Assembly (NCBI GenBank): GCA_021781185.1
Contig: JAJXXI010000675.1
Coordinates: 1-8,000, forward strand
DNA length: 8,000 bases
Direction: 5' to 3'
Source of the DNA: a bacterium
Lineage (GTDB): Bacteria; Verrucomicrobiota; Verrucomicrobiia; Limisphaerales; UBA11358
The notes beneath the pieces are model-generated. The model had not been told where the DNA came from. It saw nothing but the letters and a program-made list of their open reading frames with translations, and searched no databases. Of the stretch, positions 1 to 6,203 are shown one piece after another (the first letter of the stretch is position 1; each line of letters begins with the position of its first letter). The position numbers were made by a program, and so were the translations under genes.

Positions 1-233
1 TGAAAATCAATGCCGCCCTTCAGCGCCAGGCTGGAGACGAGGAACGTGTGTTTGCGGGGAATCAAAACGGTTCCGGCATCGGCCGACGCCGCGTCAATCG
101 CCTGCTGGATGGCTGAGGTGTCGAGCGTGGCACCGTCGCCCTTTGCGCCAAAATCGAGGACATTGAAAGTTGCCGCTTTGGAGAAAAACGGTGCGGCCAG
201 CAGGGCGGCCAGCAGTAGAAGTTTGTTTTTCAT
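1..233 (-). CDS. Exported right-handed beta-helix enzyme, GH28 polygalacturonase / pectate-lyase superfamily (N-terminal part, cut by window edge)
   Basis: The 77 visible codons begin with a signal peptide: MKNK, then a hydrophobic Leu/Ala stretch, with likely cleavage near FFSKA at residues 16-20. The mature N-terminus then reads FNVLDFGAKGDGATLDTSAIQQAIDAA (about 23-49), followed by GTVLIPRKHTFLVSSLALK. This FxVxDFGAxGDGxTxxTxAIQxAIDA signature starts the parallel beta-helix of GH28 polygalacturonases and of the Pectate_lyase_3 family. The likely role is hydrolysis of pectin or a related polysaccharide in the periplasm or outside the cell. The catalytic residues lie beyond the left edge, so substrate and mechanism cannot be judged. 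The ATG is 5 bp after the stop of the CBM9-PKD gene and has no clear Shine-Dalgarno, so translational coupling in one operon is likely. Another beta-helix enzyme, such as an epimerase or lyase, remains possible. Confidence 0.82.
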   Translation of the reverse strand, partial: MKNKLLLLAALLAAPFFSKAATFNVLDFGAKGDGATLDTSAIQQAIDAASADAGTVLIPRKHTFLVSSLALKGGIDF

Positions 234-238
234 GGAAA

Positions 239-1345
239 TCATTTCACGACCACATCCCAGACTTTGGCGCGGCGCGATTTGCCCGCCGGGCCTTCCACAT
301 CCAGCACCACAACGTAGTGCCCCGGATTTTTGTAGGCGTGAATGGGATTTTGCTCCGTGGAAGTTTTGTCATCGCCGAAGTCCCAATGCCAGGACTTGAT
401 GACGCCAACCGAAAGGTCCTTGAACGCGACCAGCCGCCGCGACATGTCCACGACTTGAAACGACCATTGGGCTTCGATCGGCTTGACGAACTGCGGCTCC
501 AGCGGCATCAGCTTGAATTCGCAAAGCTCATCGGCCTGGCCATACATCGTGTGATGGCGCGAGAGGTTCCAGAAGCCGTTGTTCGTGCCGCCGGAATTCA
601 CGTCATCGTAATCAATCACCGCGAACGACATCCCGATGAGCTTGTTTTCTTTCAGCACCGATTCGACTGCGCGCTGCGGGCCTTCCGCGCCGGCGTAATC
701 AAACGGCGTGATCCAGAATTCCAGCACGAGGTGGCCGGGCTGGCCGGGTTTGAAATGGTAATTATAGGCGGCATTCGCATAGGGCAGTTCCTTGACCCAC
801 CGCTCCGGCCCCCAGACCATGCACCAGTCCTTGCCGGCGGCGGGCGTGAAGATGTGATAATTCTGCGCCTGCGCGCCCTGAAGCGTGAGGTAAGCTTCCC
901 ATTGACCAAGGATATTGCGGGCGGGCATGAAACGTTCAATGAGCGGCCCGCCGGAGAGATCGCCGTCCACGACCAGTTCAAACGTGTCGTTGTGCAAACC
1001 CGGCAGGGAAAAATCCCAGTAATCGTCATCCGCCTCGTAGAGAAAATAAAGCCGGTTCAAGCCTTTCACCCAGCCGACGCGCACACGAATCTTCGGCGTC
1101 GAGGGATCGGTTGGCTTATGCTTGCCATTGTCATCCACCAACCGGTCGCTGCCGATGACGTAGCTTTCAGGAACGATGTTCCAGTCATTCGTGTCGCCGT
1201 CAATGCGCGGAATTTTATCGGCGGGAAACTGGAAGATTTTGAAGACCTCATTCGTGCGGTCAAGCGCGCGGGCGTTCGCCCCGAGCAAGCAAACGCAACC
1301 GGCCACGACAGCCGTTCCGAATGCGCGGATGAAATTCTGGTTCAC
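239..1345 (-). CDS. Secreted CBM9-like (DOMON-type) sugar-binding protein with C-terminal PKD domain
   Basis: The product is 368 aa. I chose the GTG at 1345 because GGAGG lies 9 nt upstream and a signal peptide follows at once (about residues 1-27, hydrophobic GTAVVAGCVCLLG, ending ANARA). The frame stays open upstream to 1693, but that stretch is repeat-derived and not protein-like. Residues about 44-280 resemble CBM9/DOMON-like beta-sandwiches: IPRIDGDTNDW at 45-55, then RVRVGWVKGLNRLYFLYEADDD and DTFELVVDGDLSGG. Residues about 292-368 form a PKD domain with WHWDFGDD at 319-326 and NPIHAYKNPGHY at 333-344. No catalytic motif is visible, so the likely role is polysaccharide or surface binding outside the cytoplasm. 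It is the first gene of a probable operon with the GH28-like enzyme, which suggests a part in pectin or plant-glycan use. The ligand is unknown. Confidence 0.8.
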   Translation of the reverse strand: MNQNFIRAFGTAVVAGCVCLLGANARALDRTNEVFKIFQFPADKIPRIDGDTNDWNIVPESYVIGSDRLVDDNGKHKPTDPSTPKIRVRVGWVKGLNRLYFLYEADDDYWDFSLPGLHNDTFELVVDGDLSGGPLIERFMPARNILGQWEAYLTLQGAQAQNYHIFTPAAGKDWCMVWGPERWVKELPYANAAYNYHFKPGQPGHLVLEFWITPFDYAGAEGPQRAVESVLKENKLIGMSFAVIDYDDVNSGGTNNGFWNLSRHHTMYGQADELCEFKLMPLEPQFVKPIEAQWSFQVVDMSRRLVAFKDLSVGVIKSWHWDFGDDKTSTEQNPIHAYKNPGHYVVVLDVEGPAGKSRRAKVWDVVVK

Positions 1346-1427
1346 GCCCGAATTCCTCCATGTTTGCGCCCCGGAGTCAACCCACATTTCTGGCGATGGG
1401 GTGAACCAAGTGCCGGAGTGACGCTGA

Positions 1428-1443
1428 TTGGAAAATATTCCAA
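1428..1443. promoter_or_regulatory. 16-bp palindrome at the presumed transcription start (possible operator)
   Basis: TTGGAA-AATA-TTCCAA is an inverted repeat with perfect 6-bp arms around a 4-bp centre. It lies just downstream of the candidate -10 element and 83 bp or more upstream of the GTG start, where a repressor would block initiation. The regulator family cannot be named, and no regulator gene is in the window. A chance AT-rich palindrome is possible. Confidence 0.3.
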
Positions 1444-1444
1444 A

Positions 1445-1474
1445 AAAATACGTTCGAGCATGGATGCATGTGAA
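1445..1474 (-). promoter_or_regulatory. Candidate sigma70-type promoter of the CBM9-PKD / GH28-like operon
   Basis: On the minus strand, TTCACA (1474-1469, 5/6 match to TTGACA) and TATTTT (1450-1445, 4/6 match to TATAAT) are separated by 18 nt. Transcription would start near 1438, leaving a leader of roughly 90 nt before the GTG at 1345. The site lies between the 124-bp inverted-repeat element and the gene. This is a consensus match only, with no experimental support. Confidence 0.3.
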
Positions 1475-1496
1475 AACTGTTCGGGTATAGCGCAGC

Positions 1497-1620
1497 CACG
1501 TCTCGCGGCGGGACGCCGCCCGAACCCGCAGGCGAGGACGCCCGCGCCACGTTTCCGCCGGACGGGCCAAGACCAGTGTCAATCTGGGCCTCTGCCCCCG
1601 CCCGGGCGCGGCGAGACGTG
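1497..1620. repeat. 124-bp GC-rich element with imperfect terminal inverted repeats (REPIN/MITE-like)
   Basis: The left end CACGTCTCGCGGCG (1497-1510) is matched in inverted orientation at 1607-1620 with 13 of 14 bases. Just inside the left end, GGCGG-GACG-CCGCC (1507-1520) can form a hairpin. A degenerate relative of the end, CACGTTTCCGCCGG, occurs near 1549. The interior is GC-rich and has no convincing coding signal. This arrangement fits a short dispersed non-autonomous repeat. Only one copy is present here, so mobility is inferred. It shares the GCGAGAC core with the repeat inside mutY. Confidence 0.55.
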
Positions 1621-1667
1621 TGGGGACAGGTGATATAATCAAGCAGAACCCGTTCGCTCGCGGAAGC

Positions 1668-1690
1668 GTTTCAGGCGCGACGCCCGAAAC
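1668..1690 (-). other. Hairpin downstream of mutY
   Basis: GTTTC pairs with GAAAC (1668-1672 with 1686-1690) and GGCG with CGCC (1674-1677 with 1681-1684), with one A-C mismatch and a 3-nt loop. It sits 29 bp past the mutY stop on the minus strand. No T-run follows it there, so it is not a classical intrinsic terminator. It may be an mRNA 3' structure, or part of the repeat-rich gap. The rest of 1621-1718 shows nothing recognisable. Confidence 0.35.
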
Positions 1691-1718
1691 CACTTTCCGG
1701 AGGCGGGGGGCTACAGCC

Positions 1719-2906
1719 TCACTTTCCCGTGGTGGACAATTGGGCCAGGATTTTCTTGTGTGCGGACGTGAACGCCAGCGCTTCCATCTGCGCCGGCGTT
1801 TTCCAGCTTCCGGTGATGGGAGTGGTCCGTTTTGTTGCCGAAACCCTGAATGCCTCCAGCGTGATGCGGTAGCGCGTGATGGAATGCTTCACCGTGCAAA
1901 GCGGCGTTAGTTTTTCGCCACGCGGATCAGTTTCCCACAATCCATCGAATTCAGCCAGAAGCTGCTCCGGCTCACAGTGTCGCGCTCCAACTTCGACGTT
2001 GGGAAATTCCCACAGATGCGCGTTCACGCCATCGGCGGGTCGCTGGCGGACGAGGAACTTGCCCCGGTGCTCAATCGCGAAGGCGATGAAATGTCGCGTC
2101 GTGGCGGTTTCGCGTTTGTTGAGATTGGGCAGTGCTTCCACCCGGTTTTCCTTGAAGGCAAAGCAGAGTTCTTTGACCGGACAGATCAGACACTGCGCAT
2201 TGCGCGGTGTGCAGATGAGCGCGCCGAGTTCCATCAGCGACTGGTTCAAGTGCGAACAGGAATTGTTGGCTTGCGTGCGTTGGGTGGGGCGAGCGTCCCC
2301 GCGAGCCGTCGTCGCTTTGCCCAGCCGTGTTGAAACCGGTCCGCCGGGAGTCTCGCCCGGCCGTTCATGGGCGAAAGCGACCAGTTCCTCCGCCAATTGC
2401 CACAACCGGGCGTTCGTGCCTTTCTCTTTTGGATTGTCCACGATGCCAAAAAAACGCGTCAGCACACGGATGACATTGCCGTCGAGAATCGGTCTCGGTT
2501 GGTTGAAAGCAATGCTGCAAATTGCGCCGGCGGTGTAGCGGCCGATGCCGGGCAGCGCGAGAACGTCGTCAAATTTTTCCGGGAACTTGCCGGCATGTCG
2601 CCCGGTGATGACCTGCGCCGCCTTCTGTAAATTGCGGACGCGGGTATAGTAACCGAGACCTTCCCAAAGTTTGTGAAGTTTGTCCGGACTTGCATTTGCG
2701 GCAGCTTCAAGGGTCGGCAGTTCGCGCATCCAGCGTTCCCAAAAGGGAATCACCGTTTTCACCTGTGTTTGCTGGAGCATGATTTCGGATACAAATACAC
2801 CATAGGGTTCATTTGTCCGTCTCCACGGTAACTCCCTCGCGTTTTTGGGATACCATTCCAACAGATTTCTAACGATGGCAGAGATTTTACGCCGGTGCGA
2901 TGTCAC
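1719..2906 (-). CDS. mutY: A/G-specific adenine glycosylase MutY, with an in-frame repeat-derived insertion
   Basis: The product is 395 aa and removes adenine mispaired with 8-oxoguanine in base-excision repair. Visible marks are the catalytic Glu in SEIMLQQTQV (E41), the helix-hairpin-helix LPGIGRYTAGAI (118-129), the catalytic Asp in ILDGNVIRVLTR (D142), and the [4Fe-4S] ligands C232-x6-C239-x2-C242-x5-C248. A C-terminal NUDIX-like 8-oxoG-recognition domain (about 270-390) includes VKHSITRYRITL. Start: GTG at 2906, since an in-frame stop lies 9 bp upstream (TAA-TGG-AAT-GCC-GTG) and the family N-terminus fits; the Shine-Dalgarno is weak. Oddity: residues about 182-214 (ERPGETPGGPVSTRLGKATT and onward) have no counterpart in ordinary MutY. 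They are encoded by inverted GC-rich repeats, which makes the protein longer than the usual ~350 aa. All catalytic and cluster residues remain, so it is probably functional. Confidence 0.95.
   Translation of the reverse strand: MTSHRRKISAIVRNLLEWYPKNARELPWRRTNEPYGVFVSEIMLQQTQVKTVIPFWERWMRELPTLEAAANASPDKLHKLWEGLGYYTRVRNLQKAAQVITGRHAGKFPEKFDDVLALPGIGRYTAGAICSIAFNQPRPILDGNVIRVLTRFFGIVDNPKEKGTNARLWQLAEELVAFAHERPGETPGGPVSTRLGKATTARGDARPTQRTQANNSCSHLNQSLMELGALICTPRNAQCLICPVKELCFAFKENRVEALPNLNKRETATTRHFIAFAIEHRGKFLVRQRPADGVNAHLWEFPNVEVGARHCEPEQLLAEFDGLWETDPRGEKLTPLCTVKHSITRYRITLEAFRVSATKRTTPITGSWKTPAQMEALAFTSAHKKILAQLSTTGK
2287..2358. repeat. REPIN-like pair of inverted REP-type repeats inside mutY
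   Basis: Plus-strand 2287-2308 reads GGGCGAGCGTCCCCGCGAGC then CG. The minus strand of 2337-2358 reads GGGCGAGACTCCCGGCGGAC then CG. The two agree at 17 of 22 positions in inverted orientation, 28 bp apart. Each unit holds a small GGG...CCC hairpin. Two facing REP units with a short spacer match the REPIN pattern of dispersed, transposase-mobilised repeats. The segment is translated in mutY without stops or frameshift (about residues 183-207). No mobilising RAYT/TnpA_REP gene is in the window. Confidence 0.6.
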
Positions 2907-2914
2907 GGCATTCC

Positions 2915-2942
2915 ATTACAGTGTAAAATCGCCCAAACGCAA
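2915..2942 (-). promoter_or_regulatory. Weak candidate promoter of mutY
   Basis: On the minus strand TTGCGT (2942-2937) and TGTAAT (2920-2915, 5/6 match to TATAAT) are 16 nt apart. The -35 match is poor (3/6). Initiation would fall at or just before the GTG start at 2906, implying an almost leaderless transcript. This agrees with the lack of a good Shine-Dalgarno but is tentative. The remainder of 2943-3118 shows no gene. Confidence 0.2.
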
Positions 2943-3118
2943 GGGCAGACAGATTAAGATGGCGAAAAACAGGGAAAAGGATTTGCTGAACTGACATCAG
3001 GTGCGTTTGGCATGGTGATGAGCCAGCCTGAATATTTCATAGGAAAATTAAACAAAGAGGCGGCGAACGGTTCAAAAGGCTTGAAAACATTGAACCAAAT
3101 GAAAACTCCACGCACCGA

Positions 3119-3263
3119 TGCTTCGACAGACTGTAACGCGCAGCCTGGCCACTGCTTCAACGACGGGCGGGATCAACGGCATGTGGATCATACGGTGCCT
3201 CAATTGATGGCGCAGCGGATTTACGGGTTGGCGTTGGGATATGAGGATCTCAAAGATCATGTG
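3119..3263 (+). pseudogene. Remnant of an IS1380-family transposase (N-terminal fragment)
   Basis: From about 3150 the plus strand encodes HCFNDGRDQRHVDHTVPQLM and then AQRIYGLALGYEDLKDH. This is the conserved N-terminal block of IS1380-type DDE transposases: CFxDxRDQxxVxHxxxxLxAQRxYGLALGYEDLNDHxxLR. Just upstream, from about 3119, a second frame reads LRQTVTRSLA, resembling the preceding LREVxRRLGLxxxLA segment. A one-base frameshift near 3147 would join the two. The fragment stops after the DLKDH motif, where the opposite-strand IstA fragment begins. Catalytic residues, C-terminus and recognisable IS ends are all missing, so it is dead. The family is recalled from motifs, not from a database search. 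Confidence 0.7.
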
Positions 3264-3690
3264 CGCCTCCACATCACCGTCCTCATTGGGACATCCCACA
3301 TGGATCGTCCGCACGGCCAACCCGTAATATTCTGCCAACGACCGGAACTCCGGATTGAAATCCCGTTTGCCTTCACCGCTGATTTGATGCGTGGCCGCGC
3401 TGCTGTTATCCATCTGCAAATGCTTGGGCACTTTACCCAACCGGAACAACGCCGCCTGCAAACCCGCCCGCAGCGACAACAACGACTCCGACTGACAACG
3501 CGTCGCCCATTGCCAGCTCGAATACGGCAGCACTGCCTGACAGAGCAGATGATCCAGCGGGTGGCCGGTAATGCTGATCTCCAGTTCTGTGGCGTGCGTC
3601 CAACCCAACTGCATGACATCACCCTGACGATGCGTCTGGGGAAAGATCGGTTCATCCGCTGGATTCGCGACGCCCTGCGGGAAAAGCTCA
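3264..3690 (-). pseudogene. Remnant of an IS21-family IstA transposase (internal fragment, inactivated)
   Basis: The minus-strand frame runs from about FPQTHRQGDVMQLGWTHATE (from 3644) through HLLCQAVLPYSSWQWATRCQ, SLRAGLQAALFRLGKVPKHL, QMDNSSAATH and GKRDFNPEFR to RTIHVGCPNEDGDVEA (ending 3264). This is the catalytic core of IstA. The second Asp (in QMDNS) and the Glu (in GDVE) are kept. The first Asp, expected in MQxDWT/DFT, is Gly here (MQLGWT). The N-terminal HTH region and everything after GDVEA are gone, and no istB partner is present. Upstream of 3644 similarity becomes uncertain: PADEPIF fits, the rest does not. The fragment abuts the IS1380-type remnant at about 3260-3272. It is not a functional gene. 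Confidence 0.8.
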
Positions 3691-3749
3691 CGAAAGCGGC
3701 CGCCGGGCCACGCCGAGGCTATAAAGACAATCGTGTAAGTGGCCAAAGT

Positions 3750-5189
3750 TCACTGAGAGGATACAATTTTTTTGGTTCGACGATCTTTCCAGGCGAGAAA
3801 CAATAAAACAGCCGTCACCACGCCGGTCACTCCTGTGCAGGCTGGTGCCAGGTAACGATCCGGCGGAATGGAGCCACGCGATGGCAGACGAAGCTGCGCG
3901 GAAAAAATTTCACCATTCCCCGGAATCGAAGTTTGCGCGATCACGCTTCCGCCACCGCTCACGGCTTGCGAAATGCCGGAACTGGCCACTCGAAAAATCG
4001 GGATGCCGTATTCCGCCGCGCGCACCGGCGCGACGCGGGCATGGAGTTCATGCTGATGCCGGCCCCAGTATTCCACGTCCATCGTCGGCACAATGAGCAA
4101 TTGCGCGCCTTGCCGGACCAGTTCGTCGGTGACGCGCGTATAACTCAAATCGTAACAGACGCAGAAGCCGATTTTGCCCCACGGCGAATTCCAGACTTTC
4201 TGTTCCGGTGCCGGCCGGCCGTCGCGGAAAAACTGGATGGGCACACTCTTGACCTGTTTGAAAATGATGTCGCCATTCGTGCCCACGACGAAGGCCGTGT
4301 CGTAATAATCATCCGCGCCAACCGGGTCTTTGCCGCCGACGACCAGGTAACGCGCGTGTTCCCGGCACCAGTGCTTGAGGTCCTCCGGCACCGGCCCGTC
4401 GAGCGTGTATTCGCTCAGGACGAAAATGGGCGAACTGGTGTTTTTTGCGAAGGCCTGATCAAGGAGTTTGGGGATGACGTTCTCCGGAGGGAATTCCATC
4501 TGGATGCCTACGATTGAAAGCGGAGTTGCGGCGGGCCGGGCGTAATGCCGAGTCTCACCAAGCAACTGGATCAGGAATCCACCAACCGCCACGAGGAGCA
4601 ACGTCAATGAAATCCACTCCATCATGACCCGCTTGATTTGAGATCGGCTCGAAAGAATGGCAGCGGCTGCAAAAATCAGAAATCCAAGGCCATACATTCC
4701 ATAACGGAAAACCGGAACGAAGTGGAAATTTGAGAAGGCATACCCATTGTTCAGCCACGAAAATTTCAGGTAATAGAGTTCGCTGCGGAAATACTCGATG
4801 CCTGTCCAGACGACCGGAACCAGCCACGTGACCTTGAGCTTGCCCCAGCGATGAAAGCTGGCGCAGACAATGGCCACAAACAATCCAACCCAGAATGCCA
4901 GCACCAGCCATAACACAAATGCCGCCGCATTGAAGATGCGCCAGAAAAAGAAAAGTTGTGCCGCGTAGCAGCAAAAGCCGGTGCCCAATCCGAAATAAAA
5001 TGCACGGCGAACATTCGGTTGGTCGGTCAGCCGGACGAGGCCATAGGCGTAGCCGAAGATCAGCAGACCGGCGGCGGGAAAGTGGGTTGAAGTGTAGGCA
5101 GCCTGAAAGCAAACGATCGCCAGCACGGACCAGAACGACGACTTTTGCCAGTTCAAAGATTTCGCTGTCGGTTTGTTTTGGGTTGCCAT
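3750..5189 (-). CDS. lnt: Apolipoprotein N-acyltransferase-like membrane protein (Lnt / nitrilase superfamily)
   Basis: The product is 479 aa, close to the ~500 aa of Lnt, the inner-membrane enzyme that N-acylates the lipoprotein N-terminal Cys using phospholipid. About seven hydrophobic segments (between residues 18 and 212) precede a carbon-nitrogen hydrolase domain (about 223-435); a C-terminal membrane segment follows at 447-467. The triad candidates are Glu260 (VLSEYTLDG), Lys311 or Lys314 (FKQVKSVP) and Cys345 (GFCVCYDLSY). Later motifs WGRHQHELHARVAPVRAAEYGIPIFRVA also fit the family. Start ATG 5189 has AAGG about 7 nt upstream. Differences: the LVPFGE loop of E. coli Lnt reads SVPIQFF, and the Glu after Cys-Tyr is Asp347. 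It may therefore be a divergent Lnt or a paralogue acting on another acyl acceptor. It is divergent from the PfpI-family gene. Confidence 0.78.
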   Translation of the reverse strand: MATQNKPTAKSLNWQKSSFWSVLAIVCFQAAYTSTHFPAAGLLIFGYAYGLVRLTDQPNVRRAFYFGLGTGFCCYAAQLFFFWRIFNAAAFVLWLVLAFWVGLFVAIVCASFHRWGKLKVTWLVPVVWTGIEYFRSELYYLKFSWLNNGYAFSNFHFVPVFRYGMYGLGFLIFAAAAILSSRSQIKRVMMEWISLTLLLVAVGGFLIQLLGETRHYARPAATPLSIVGIQMEFPPENVIPKLLDQAFAKNTSSPIFVLSEYTLDGPVPEDLKHWCREHARYLVVGGKDPVGADDYYDTAFVVGTNGDIIFKQVKSVPIQFFRDGRPAPEQKVWNSPWGKIGFCVCYDLSYTRVTDELVRQGAQLLIVPTMDVEYWGRHQHELHARVAPVRAAEYGIPIFRVASSGISQAVSGGGSVIAQTSIPGNGEIFSAQLRLPSRGSIPPDRYLAPACTGVTGVVTAVLLFLAWKDRRTKKIVSSQ

Positions 5190-5350
5190 TTTGCCTTTCT
5201 TGTTCGGGCTGTCGAGTGTTCTTGGCCCAAACTAACCGAACGTCCGGGACGGCGTGTATTTAAAAATAAATGACAGGCATCGCCGCGAACGATGGCTGGC
5301 GGCCATTTGCAGACTTGTTTCCCGGCAGTTTTTAAAGAATAAATTCCTCC
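5190..5350. promoter_or_regulatory. Divergent intergenic region between lnt-like gene and PfpI-family gene
   Basis: This 161-bp gap must carry the start signals for both directions. AT-rich tracts at 5259-5273 (TATTTAAAAATAAAT) and 5331-5346 (TTTTTAAAGAATAAAT) are the plausible melting regions, the second serving the rightward genes. I could not fix a -35/-10 pair with a good match for either side. The rightward ATG at 5351 follows TTCCTCC, which is the anti-Shine-Dalgarno polarity, so no ribosome binding site is visible. Confidence 0.4.
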
Positions 5351-5875
5351 ATGCAAAAACATAAAACCTTGCTGGCCTTTCTGGACGACGTTTATGAAGA
5401 TCTTGAACTCTGGTATCCCAAGCTGCGGTTGGAAGAGGCGGGCTACTCGCTGATATGTGCCGCGCCGGAAATCAAGACCTACACCGGCAAGCACGGCTAT
5501 CCTGCGGCATCGGATCTGTTGCTGAAGGACGCGAGCGTGGATGATTTTTGCGGGCTGCTCGTGCCGGGCGGTTTTATGCCGGATAAATTGCGGCGCGATC
5601 CCAAAGTGCTGTCGCTGACCCGCGATTTTTACGAGGAGGGCAAACTGGTCGCCTTCATTTGTCATGGTGGATGGATCCCCATTTCCGCCAAAATCCTCAG
5701 AGGCAAGCGCGTCACCGGTTCGCTCGGCATCAAGGACGACCTGGAAAATGCAGGCGGCATCTGGGTGAATGAACCGGTCGTGGAGGACGACAACCTGATC
5801 TCCAGCCGCACGCCGCGCGACCTTGCGCCCTTTGGCCATGCGATGGTGCGGTTCCTCGATGCCAACGTGCGATGA
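5351..5875 (+). CDS. DJ-1/PfpI-family protein (class I glutamine amidotransferase-like)
   Basis: The 174-aa product matches the compact single-domain length of the PfpI group. Visible marks are the nucleophile elbow AFICHGGWIP with Cys104-His105, the acidic N-terminal motif VYEDLELWYP whose Glu16 would complete the active site, and the strand LLVPGGFMPDKLRRDP (69-84). The C-terminal part, KRVTGSLGIKDDLENAGGIW to VVEDDNLISSRTPRDLAPFG, is the usual PfpI ending. Members act as cysteine peptidases, glyoxalases/deglycases or chaperones, and sequence alone does not say which. No signal peptide is seen, so it is cytosolic. Its last codons overlap the DUF2905 gene by 4 bp (ATGA), indicating one transcript with translational coupling. 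A second long open frame on the opposite strand is a shadow of this gene. Confidence 0.88.
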   Translation: MQKHKTLLAFLDDVYEDLELWYPKLRLEEAGYSLICAAPEIKTYTGKHGYPAASDLLLKDASVDDFCGLLVPGGFMPDKLRRDPKVLSLTRDFYEEGKLVAFICHGGWIPISAKILRGKRVTGSLGIKDDLENAGGIWVNEPVVEDDNLISSRTPRDLAPFGHAMVRFLDANVR

Positions 5876-6084
5876 ACGATCTGGGCAAGCTTCTCGTAGT
5901 CGTCGGCCTGTTTATCGCCGCCATGGGCGCGCTGATTTGGTCGGGCTTTGGTCGCGGCTGGCTGGGCCGGTTGCCGGGCGACATTCACTATTCCAAGGGC
6001 GATTTTAGTTTCCATTTTCCGATTGTCACTTGTCTACTGTTCAGTCTGATCCTGACGTTGATAATGTGGCTGATTCGCCGGTGA
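5872..6084 (+). CDS. DUF2905-family small membrane protein
   Basis: The 70-aa product has two hydrophobic helices (about 6-25 and 49-68). They flank a conserved loop with GRGWLGRLPGDIHYSKGDFS (26-45) followed by FHFPIVT. The LGRLPGDI-x(4)-G-x(3)-FPI pattern is the hallmark of DUF2905, a widespread bacterial family of unknown function. It probably sits in the inner membrane. The start ATG overlaps the stop of the PfpI-family gene (ATGA), so the two are likely co-expressed. No Shine-Dalgarno stands out, as expected for coupled reinitiation. The 119 bp between this stop and nuoA holds no clear terminator; distant CCAGGG/CCCTGG arms near 6098 and 6140 are weak. Confidence 0.85.
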   Translation: MNDLGKLLVVVGLFIAAMGALIWSGFGRGWLGRLPGDIHYSKGDFSFHFPIVTCLLFSLILTLIMWLIRR

Positions 6085-6168
6085 GTGCTGAAACGCGCCA
6101 GGGTGGGGATCGAGTTGGTGGGGATGCTGAAAAATAACGCCCTGGATTTCGGAAGCTTCATTTCATTA

Positions 6169-6196
6169 TTGATTTTTTCCGCGCGGTTTCTAAACT
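6169..6196 (+). promoter_or_regulatory. Candidate nuoA promoter (near-leaderless)
   Basis: TTGATT (6169-6174) and TAAACT (6191-6196, 4/6 match to TATAAT) are 16 nt apart. Initiation would be expected near 6203, right at the nuoA ATG (6204). No Shine-Dalgarno lies before that ATG, so a leaderless message is consistent. Alternatively nuoA is read through from the PfpI/DUF2905 unit. Confidence 0.3.
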
Positions 6197-6203
6197 TTCG
6201 CGC

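Noticed and set aside
170..1633. 487-codon open frame on the plus strand
   Set aside because: It lies antisense to the CBM9-PKD gene, which has a signal peptide, a strong ribosome binding site and recognisable domains. The plus-strand translation shows no family signature and is a high-GC shadow.
1346..1693. Upstream in-frame extension of the CBM9-PKD gene
   Set aside because: The extension is translated from the inverted-repeat element, is Arg/Pro-rich, and would bury the signal peptide more than 100 residues inside the protein.
3012..3806. 264-codon plus-strand frame as one intact gene
   Set aside because: Only about 40 codons resemble IS1380 transposase. The rest runs antisense to the IstA fragment and into the lnt-like gene.
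5153..5839. 228-codon minus-strand frame
   Set aside because: It is antisense to the PfpI-family gene, which has clear motifs and a coupled downstream gene. It also overlaps the start of the lnt-like gene.
6102..6124. Short direct repeat GGTGGGGAT, two copies
   Set aside because: It is nine bases long with only two copies, which can occur by chance. No iteron array or other structure surrounds it.
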